Program-made: the position numbers and the translations under genes | In this document: in pieces, positions 58,607-64,000 of the stretch | How the letters are laid out: each line of letters starts with the position of its first letter | How positions within the stretch are numbered: position 1 is the stretch's first letter | The notes under the pieces: model-generated | Seen by the model: only the letters and a program-made list of their open reading frames with translations | Database searches by the model: none | What the model was told of the DNA's origin: nothing | From: Gandjariella thermophila | Lineage (GTDB): Bacteria; Actinomycetota; Actinomycetes; Mycobacteriales; Pseudonocardiaceae | Length of the DNA stretch: 64,000 nucleotides | Direction: 5' to 3' | Assembly: GCF_005405885.1 (NCBI RefSeq) | Contig: NZ_BJFL01000016.1 | Coordinates: 50,330-114,329 of the forward strand

Positions 58607-59074
58607 GTGACCAGCACGGTGCCCGCGGAACTGTTGCCGTACCTGCGGCGGGCACGCGACCACATCGATCGGCACTACGCGCGGCCCCTCGGCCTCGACC
58701 AGTTGGCGGCGGTGGCCGGGCTGTAACGATTCCACTTCGCCCGCAGCTTCGCGGCGGCCTACGGCGAGACGCCGATCCGCTACCTCACCCGGCGCCGCAT
58801 CGAGCGCGCCCAGGACCTGTTGCGCGGCGCGAATCTCACGGTGACCGAGGTATGCATGGCGGTGGGGTTCGCCAGTCTCGGATCCTTCTCGTCCCGGTTC
58901 ACCCTGCTGGTCGGGGAGAGCCCGACGACCTACCGGAACCGGTGGGCGGTGCGCGGCAGACCACACGTGCCCGGCTGCTACCTGTTCATGCGCGGCGTGC
59001 TCGACCCGCGCGGCACGGCCGGCGCCACCGGAGCGGACCCGCGCGGCGACGCCGACGCGGATCGCGCAATCTGA
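58607..59074 (+). pseudogene. AraC-family regulator with an internal stop codon
   Basis: The frame from GTG 58607 reads LLPYLRRARDHIDRHYARPL and LDQLAAVAGL, then TAA at 58724-58726, then RFHFARSFAAAYGETPIRYL and VTEVCMAVGFASLGSFSSRF without a frame change. AraC proteins have Ser at this position (GLSRFHFxR); one base change TCA to TAA would explain it. The stop falls inside the first DNA-binding helix, so only a 39-residue stub is made unless translation restarts downstream. It precedes the VOC gene, a common regulator/target pair. Confidence 0.85.
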
Positions 59075-59114
59075 GAGAAGCGCCCGCCCCGACCTCCTGC
59101 CTACGGTATTTCCT

Positions 59115-59543
59115 ATGATCACGAACGTCTCCCTGGTCACGGTGTACTGCCTGGACCAGGACAAGGCCCGCGACTTCTACGTCGACGTCCTCGGCTTCCA
59201 ACCGCGCACCGACATCACCGTGGGCGACGGCTTCCGCTGGCTTACCGTGAGCCACCCGAACCAGCCCGAGTTGGAGATCACCCTGATGACCCCGGGTCCG
59301 CCGCTGGACGCGGAGGCCGCCGAGTTCATCCGGCGCCAGTTGGAGAAGGGCCAGATGGGCGGCCTCGGCCTGCGGGTCGATGACTGCCGCAAGACCCACC
59401 AGGAACTGAGCGCCAAGGGCGTGGAGTTCCTGCAGGAACCGTCGGATCGTCCCTACGGGGTCGAGGCGGTGATGCGGGACAACTCGGGCAACTGGCTGGT
59501 GCTCGTCGAGCCCAAGGAGTTCACCGACGCGGACTTCGGCTGA
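59115..59543 (+). CDS. VOC superfamily (glyoxalase/bleomycin resistance-like) protein
   Basis: A 142-residue protein with two beta-alpha-beta-beta-beta modules: VSLVTVYCLDQDKARDFYVD and LGFQPRTDITVGDGFRWLTV in the first, LGLRVDDCRKTHQELSAKGV, FLQEPSDRPYGVEAVMRDNS and GNWLVLVEP in the second. A His/Glu metal site can be formed by residues near SHPNQPELEI and the final Glu. The role is unknown: dioxygenase, lyase or drug binding. The ATG at 59115 follows the broken AraC gene by 40 bp. Confidence 0.88.
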   Translation: MITNVSLVTVYCLDQDKARDFYVDVLGFQPRTDITVGDGFRWLTVSHPNQPELEITLMTPGPPLDAEAAEFIRRQLEKGQMGGLGLRVDDCRKTHQELSAKGVEFLQEPSDRPYGVEAVMRDNSGNWLVLVEPKEFTDADFG

Positions 59544-59569
59544 GGCGGAGGCGGCGGGCCGGTCCGCGG

Positions 59570-60559
59570 TCAGGCGAGCAGTGCGATGGGGCGCCAGTCG
59601 AGCACGTCGCGGTCCCGCGGATCGCCGGCGGTTCGGGCCCGTACGCGCACCCGCAGGTGAGCGAGCGTCCCGCCGCCGGCAAGCGGCTCAACCTCGTCGA
59701 CGGTCGCCGCGCCGTACAGCGTGTCGCCCTCGCGCACCGGTCCGGTGTGGTCGCACCCGTGCCAGCCCGCCACCGTGACCATGTCCGGGATCGCCCTGAC
59801 CAACTGTGACATCGCGATCCCCACGGTGTGCCCCCCGTACACCAGCCGGCCACCGGGCCCGGCGAACGCGTCGTGGTGCACGCTGGCCAGATTCAGCGTC
59901 AACCGGGCAAGTTCCGGCGCGGACGACACCACGTCACCGCCGGTGATCCGCCACGCCGCTCCCGGCGAGACGCCGCGCCCGGTGGGAACGGCACGCCGGA
60001 ACGCGTCCAGATCGAAGCCGGCGGCCAGCCCCGCCAGCACCGCGCCCGCCGGGGGAGCGCCGACCGCGTCCAGGTCGGCGTGCTGCCCGGTGTCCACTCC
60101 GGCACGGCGCATCGGCAGCATCGCGCACCGCCAGAAGTCCAGTACCGGCCGAGCCTGCTGGTCGGTTGTGGTGATCCGGAGGGCGGCGAGCCCGGTCGGT
60201 CTCGATCGGTTCTGCCGCAGCGCCACGACTTCGGTGCGGGTGTGCAGCGTGTCGCCCAGCACCGGCGCCCGGTGGAACGCCAGTCCCCGGTAGAACAGGT
60301 TCGCCACCACCCGCTGGGTGACCACCGTGGACTGTCCTATTGCGACATCCCATACGAGGCCGGGGTGCGCCATGGCGGTGCCGTCGCCGAGCACCGTGCG
60401 GCTGAGAGGTTCGTCCAGCGGAAGCCGCAGTCGGTCGCCGAGGATCATCTGGTGTACGGCGGCCTGACCGGTGGTCAGTGTGACCGCGGGGGCCTGGTCG
60501 AACACCTGCCCCACCCGGAGGTCGTCGAAATAGGGCCCGTCGACGGCATGGTCGGTCAT
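59570..60559 (-). CDS. MaoC-like dehydratase (mesaconyl-CoA hydratase type)
   Basis: A 329-residue double hot-dog protein. DDLRVGQVFDQAPAVTLT is the start of the first domain, with DRLRLPLDEPLSRTVLGDG after it; ASVHHDAFAG and LVYGGHTVGIAMSQLVRAIP hold the second hydratase motif. Such two-domain MaoC proteins hydrate mesaconyl-CoA or similar branched enoyl-CoA. It is preceded by a CoA-transferase gene 97 bp upstream on the same strand, a pair known from mesaconate/itaconate-type metabolism. ATG 60559 has GGAG further upstream. Confidence 0.83.
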   Translation of the reverse strand: MTDHAVDGPYFDDLRVGQVFDQAPAVTLTTGQAAVHQMILGDRLRLPLDEPLSRTVLGDGTAMAHPGLVWDVAIGQSTVVTQRVVANLFYRGLAFHRAPVLGDTLHTRTEVVALRQNRSRPTGLAALRITTTDQQARPVLDFWRCAMLPMRRAGVDTGQHADLDAVGAPPAGAVLAGLAAGFDLDAFRRAVPTGRGVSPGAAWRITGGDVVSSAPELARLTLNLASVHHDAFAGPGGRLVYGGHTVGIAMSQLVRAIPDMVTVAGWHGCDHTGPVREGDTLYGAATVDEVEPLAGGGTLAHLRVRVRARTAGDPRDRDVLDWRPIALLA

Positions 60560-60656
60560 GGCTCGGCGCTCCTTCCGCGGGTTCGCGCGCCCACGATCCT
60601 CGACCGGGCGCGTTCTCGTCGATGGCGTCGGGGCCGCGGCGCGGTCCCGTTGCCTG

Positions 60657-61871
60657 TCAGCACGGGCCGGCGACCACACCGTCGTCATAGAGCGCGCCGA
60701 TCTCCGCCTGCCCCAGTCCGAGCACCTCGGCGAGCACCTCCTCGGTGTGCTGGCCGAGGGCGGGGGCGGGGAACGCCTCGAGGTAGCAACCCGCCCAGCG
60801 CAGCGGCGAGCGAGCCGCGATCGTCGGCCCGATGCCGGGCTGGTCCACGGAGGTGAGCACCGATTCGCCGCACCCGGCTCGGTGCGCGGCGACCACCTCG
60901 ACCATGCCCCGGTAGCGGGCCCACAGCACGCGTGCCGCGTCCAACCGGTTCCGGACCTCCGAGAACTCGCGCGCCGCGAACCACGGTCGCAGGATCGCGG
61001 CGATCGCCTCCCGCATCTGGTAGCGGTCGGTTTCCCTGCTGAAGTCCGCGCCCGTCGCCTGCTCCAGCGCGGTGAGCACCTCGCCGGTCCCGGTGACCGT
61101 GCGCAGCGCTTGCCACTGGCCCGCGGTGAGCGCGACCACCATGATCCGCTCTCCGTCGTGGGTCCGGAAGTCCACCCCGAAGCTGCCGTACAGGTGGTTG
61201 CCGTGCCGGGGCCGCTCGGCACCCCGTAGCTCGGCCTCGGCCAGCCATCCCAGGTTCGCCACCCCGGCCAGGGCCACATCGGCCAGGGCGAGTTCGAGGT
61301 AGGCGCCGCGCCCGGTGGCGGTCCGCTCGTGCAGTGCGGCGAGCACGCCGGTCGCCGCGGTCATGCCGGTGACCAGGTCCCATGCCGGCACCACCTGGTT
61401 CACCGGCGCCGCCGTCTCCTCGCTTCCGGTGATCAGCGGGACGCCCACCTCGGCGTTGACCGTGTAGTCCACGGCGGGCCGGCCGTCGGTGTGGCCCTGG
61501 ACGCGCACGTGGATGAGGTCGGCGCGGCGGGCGGCCAGCGCCGGGTAGGACAGCCAGCGCCGGCCGACGCTGTTGTCCACGAACACGCCCGCCTCCGGGC
61601 CGGGCGCCGTGACCAGCGCCATGAGCAGTTCCCTGCCGCGTTCCGTGCGCAGGTCCACGGCCGCCGACCGCTTGCCCTTGTTCAGCGCGGCCCAGTAGAG
61701 GCTGCTGCCGTTCGCCGCGATCGGCCAGCGGTGGTAGTCCGCGCCACCGCCGATCGGGTCGACCCTGATCACGTCGGCCCCGAGTTGCCCGAGTGCCATG
61801 CCGCACGAGGGACCGGCGACGAAGCTGGCGCACTCCACGATCCGCAGGCCGCCGAGCGGGCGGGCGCTCAC
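60657..61871 (-). CDS. CaiB/BaiF family CoA-transferase
   Basis: A 404-residue family III CoA-transferase: GLRIVECASFVAGPSCGMALG and LGADVIRVDPIGGGADYHRW at the start, LNKGKRSAAVDLRTERGREL, then the aspartate-bearing region LHERTATGRGAYLELALADV, and GNHLYGSFGVDF. It moves CoA between carboxylic acids and their thioesters, forming an aspartyl-CoA intermediate. With the MaoC protein it may interconvert mesaconyl/citramalyl-type CoA esters; this is inference. GTG 61871 is chosen; another GTG stands one codon upstream. Confidence 0.88.
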   Translation of the reverse strand: MSARPLGGLRIVECASFVAGPSCGMALGQLGADVIRVDPIGGGADYHRWPIAANGSSLYWAALNKGKRSAAVDLRTERGRELLMALVTAPGPEAGVFVDNSVGRRWLSYPALAARRADLIHVRVQGHTDGRPAVDYTVNAEVGVPLITGSEETAAPVNQVVPAWDLVTGMTAATGVLAALHERTATGRGAYLELALADVALAGVANLGWLAEAELRGAERPRHGNHLYGSFGVDFRTHDGERIMVVALTAGQWQALRTVTGTGEVLTALEQATGADFSRETDRYQMREAIAAILRPWFAAREFSEVRNRLDAARVLWARYRGMVEVVAAHRAGCGESVLTSVDQPGIGPTIAARSPLRWAGCYLEAFPAPALGQHTEEVLAEVLGLGQAEIGALYDDGVVAGPC

Positions 61872-62359
61872 CACCGCCACCCCCACCCGCTGCCCGCGCC
61901 GGGGTGAGCGCCGTGCTTCCCGGGTTCGGCGGTGGTCACGGTGGCCGGGGAGGTTGGTTCCGCCGCGGCGGGCGCCGCGGTTCGTTTCGGTGCCGCGCTT
62001 GACGTGGTCATTCGGATTCCTCTCGGTCGCACGCACACTGCGCGAGTGGTGCGCCGCGATCGCGGATGCCGGAGACAGCGCCGGCGCCAGACCTGGACCG
62101 GCGAGGCGCGGGCGGTCGATGAGCCCGCGTATGCCACCGGCCCCGGGCGCCGGTTCTCGGCGGCCCGCGGCGCGGTGGCTTGTCGGGTCAATGATCCGTG
62201 CGGGCACCGGGGCCCGCGACCGCTCTTCAGCGGATCACGACAGGGCCCGTTGGGCTGTGCGGTAGGTTGCCGCGGGGAGTCAGGTCCAGACGTCTCGGCC
62301 GGAGAGGTCCGGTCCACCACCGGGTGCCGAGCCGCGACTCGCGCCGGTGTGGCGCGGGA
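61872..62359. other. Intergenic region without convincing gene
   Basis: The 488 bp hold no frame with recognisable protein similarity, ribosome site or conserved motif. A few GC-rich short palindromes occur (for example GCGATCGC near 62058), none with terminator or operator layout. The promoter of the CoA-transferase operon must lie at its left edge. Confidence 0.4.
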
Positions 62360-62608
62360 TCAGGCCTGCTCCATCGCCTGGCCGACGCCGCGGGTCACCC
62401 GCGACCAGTGCTGGTCGGCGAGCAGGTGACCGCCGGCGATCACCAGCGCCACCGGCCAGTCGATCAACCCGAGGGCGGCGAGCAGGCCGAGGCCGGCGAA
62501 GTAGGCGAGCCGGTCCGGCGGCGGCATGGTGACCGGCCCGAGCAGCGGCAGTTCGAGCGCGCCGTCCTCGTGCCCGGTCGCGGTTGCGCGAGAGGTGTTC
62601 CGGGCCAT
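62360..62608 (-). CDS. Small membrane protein, hypothetical
   Basis: An 82-residue product with a polar N-terminus (ARNTSRATATGHEDGALELP), one or two hydrophobic helices (LAYFAGLGLLAALGLIDW and PVALVIAGGHLLAD) and a polar amphipathic end. Similar small proteins occur in many actinomycetes without known function. The ATG at 62608 has GGGAGG 6 nt before it, a strong site. It is divergent from the SCO6745-type gene. Confidence 0.72.
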   Translation of the reverse strand: MARNTSRATATGHEDGALELPLLGPVTMPPPDRLAYFAGLGLLAALGLIDWPVALVIAGGHLLADQHWSRVTRGVGQAMEQA

Positions 62609-62756
62609 CGCATACCTCCCTGGTGCGGCTATTCCCGGGTTCCCCACCGCGCGCCCCATACGCCTCCCGGGAAGCGATCGGGCGGCCACCGCTGTCGCGC
62701 CAGCCACCCGACCCCGCTGGGGCTACCGGTGGCGTGGATGCCTTCGGTAAGTTACA

Positions 62757-62772
62757 TACTGACTGGTCGGTA
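62757..62772. promoter_or_regulatory. TetR-type operator-like sequence
   Basis: TAC-T-GAC-TG-GTC-G-GTA is an imperfect 16-bp palindrome; the flanking AAGTTAC (62749-62755) and GTAACTT (62770-62776) give a second, wider inverted repeat. It lies 22 bp before the SCO6745-like gene. No TetR gene is in the neighbourhood. Confidence 0.5.
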
Positions 62773-62794
62773 ACTTGACGGGAGGGTGTATACG

Positions 62795-63697
62795 GTGACC
62801 GCAGGTGAAGTGCGCCGCGGCGTGGCGGCGTCGTCGGAGGGCGTCGACCCGGCGCTGGCCCGCGAGACGTGGCGGCTGGTCGAGCCGCTGCACGCGATGA
62901 TCTATTTCACGCCGGAGGCCCGTGACCGCTACGCCGAGCTGGGCCTGCGCGGCCAGGCGGGTTACTTCGCCTCCCGCGCGGCCGCGTTCGGGCGGGCCTC
63001 GGCCGAGACGGTGGTGGCGACCTTCTACAACTTCAGCCCGGCGATGGTCCGGCGCGCGATTCCGGCCGCGTGGGACATCACCGAGCCGGAGACGGTGCTC
63101 GCGGCGCGCCTGGCGGCCGTGGACGCCGCGCTGCGGCGCGTGCTCGGCCCGCTGCTGGAGTCACCGGAGGTGGCGGAGGCCGCCGACCTGGCCAGGCGGG
63201 CCGCCGAGGCGGCCGGCGAGCACCCGTCGGGCCGGCCGCTGTTCGCCGCGCACACCAGGCTCGACTGGCCGGATGAGCCGCACCTGGTGCTCTGGCACGC
63301 CCAGACGCTGCTCCGGGAGTTCCGCGGGGACGGCCACGTCGCGGCCCTGACCGTGGAGGGCATCGGCGGGCTGGAGGCGCTGGTGCTGCACGCCGCGACC
63401 GGCACGGTCCCGGTGGACTTCCTCAAGTCCAGCCGCGGCTGGAGCGCGGAGGACTGGGCGGCGGCCGAGCAGGAACTGCGGGCTCGCGGGCTGCTGGAGC
63501 CCGGTGCCGAGCTGGCCTTGACCGACGCCGGCCGGGCACAGCGCGAGTGGCTCGAGCACCGCACCGACCAGCTGTCCGTGCCCGCATACCGGGCGCTCGG
63601 CGTGGCCGGCTGCGTTCGGCTCGGCGAGCTGGCCCGACCACTGTCCCGCGCCGTCGTCGACGCCGGCCTGCTGCCCGGGTACCCTGCCCGGTCCTGA
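62795..63697 (+). CDS. SCO6745 family protein
   Basis: A 300-residue protein matching the actinobacterial SCO6745 family: ETWRLVEPLHAMIYFTPEAR, LRGQAGYFASRAAAFGRASA, VVATFYNFSPAMVRRAIPAA and LWHAQTLLREFRGDGHVAAL. Its C-terminal part resembles a winged helix (WSAEDWAAAEQELRARGLLE, then LTDAGRA), so it may be regulatory, but no function is established. GTG 62795 is chosen because GGGAGGG lies 8 nt upstream; GTG 62786 is inside that ribosome site. A candidate TetR operator precedes it. Confidence 0.82.
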   Translation: MTAGEVRRGVAASSEGVDPALARETWRLVEPLHAMIYFTPEARDRYAELGLRGQAGYFASRAAAFGRASAETVVATFYNFSPAMVRRAIPAAWDITEPETVLAARLAAVDAALRRVLGPLLESPEVAEAADLARRAAEAAGEHPSGRPLFAAHTRLDWPDEPHLVLWHAQTLLREFRGDGHVAALTVEGIGGLEALVLHAATGTVPVDFLKSSRGWSAEDWAAAEQELRARGLLEPGAELALTDAGRAQREWLEHRTDQLSVPAYRALGVAGCVRLGELARPLSRAVVDAGLLPGYPARS

Positions 63698-63931
63698 GCC
63701 CTCCGCATCGACGAACCGTGGCCGGTGGCGCGTGCCGCGGGTGACGAGACGCTCGCTCGGTCTCGTCCGTGCGACACGGCCGGCCGCGGTGCGCATCAGC
63801 CGGCGGATTGCCGGGTACTCGGCGCGCGGCGGGCACCGTGGCGCGGCCGCTCGGGCGGGTCCGCCACGCCGGCGGCAAGGGGGATTCCCAATGAAGTTGT
63901 CAAGTCATGGGGATGAGGCACCGTGAGTGGC

Positions 63932-64000
63932 TCAGGCTGCCGCGGTAGGGGGAACGGACTGGTAGAGGGCGCCGTCGCGCAGCATGGCCCACAGGACGTT
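63932..64000 (-). CDS. C-terminal end of a probable transposase (continues beyond window)
   Basis: The last 69 bp are open on the minus strand and end in TGA: NVLWAMLRDGALYQSVPPTA. Endings of this form are common in IS110/IS116-type transposases, but 22 residues are too few to be certain. A less GC-rich stretch (63889-63915) just downstream could be the element's edge. Confidence 0.4.
   Translation of the reverse strand, partial: NVLWAMLRDGALYQSVPPTAAA

Overview
The window is very GC-rich (roughly 70-75% by eye) with strong third-position GC bias, GTG starts and ATGA/GTGA gene overlaps. It reads as a chromosomal segment of an actinomycete. The XRE/DUF397 pair, the DUF574 methyltransferase, the mycofactocin locus, the class IV lanthipeptide synthetase and the Pnkp/Hen1 RNA-repair pair suggest a member of the Pseudonocardiales or a relative; genus cannot be fixed from sequence alone. 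No rRNA, tRNA or CRISPR array was seen. Layout 1-13 kb: a ClC chloride channel tail, an MFS stub, an MpaB/DUF2236 oxygenase, a PadR regulator beside an internally deleted FAD monooxygenase, a TauE permease, a secreted DUF6605 protein, the hen1-pnkp RNA repair operon (pnkp frameshifted), and divergent from it an acyl-CoA dehydrogenase and a CYP142-like P450. Layout 13-29 kb: a membrane-anchored SDR, an enolase-superfamily enzyme, an F420-type Ddn reductase, an electron-transfer operon (heme membrane protein, ferredoxin, ferredoxin reductase), a DUF2961/GH172-like protein, an XRE/DUF397 module, two secreted polysaccharide-type proteins, and a complete osmoprotectant ABC transporter (substrate-binding protein, permease, ATPase, second permease). 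Layout 29-35 kb: a rearranged mycofactocin locus. mftR-mftA-mftC lie on the plus strand. mftB, an SDR, mftF and mftE lie on the minus strand as a chain of 4-bp overlaps. mftD was not found. Directly in front of mftB lies a second, previously unannotated MftA-like reading frame whose C-terminus is Ala-Arg instead of the substrate Val-Tyr. Both transcription units carry the palindrome GGCAC-N3-GTGCC, a good candidate MftR site. Layout 35-45 kb: a four-carbon acid-sugar catabolic operon (DUF1537 kinase, PdxA-like dehydrogenase, MFS permease, DeoR regulator), a frameshifted FAD hydroxylase, a metallo-hydrolase, and a TauD/SbnB pair. Layout 45-54 kb: a class IV lanthipeptide system (synthetase plus an overlapping precursor gene with a venezuelin-like leader) next to a NarL-type response regulator, a lipase, and two related sensor kinases, one of which has lost its catalytic residues. 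Layout 54-64 kb: remnants of a family 2B encapsulin and a geosmin synthase (the latter in frame with an EamA permease), a decarboxylating dehydrogenase, a DUF574 methyltransferase, an AhpD-like protein, a nonsense-mutated AraC regulator with a VOC protein, a MaoC/CoA-transferase pair, an SCO6745-family protein, and the end of a probable transposase. Two patterns cut across the window. A roughly 170-bp dispersed element occurs three times, each copy starting exactly at the stop codon of an unrelated gene. An unusual number of genes are broken by single-base losses, a nonsense change or deletions, so either the region is decaying or the assembly carries small indel errors.
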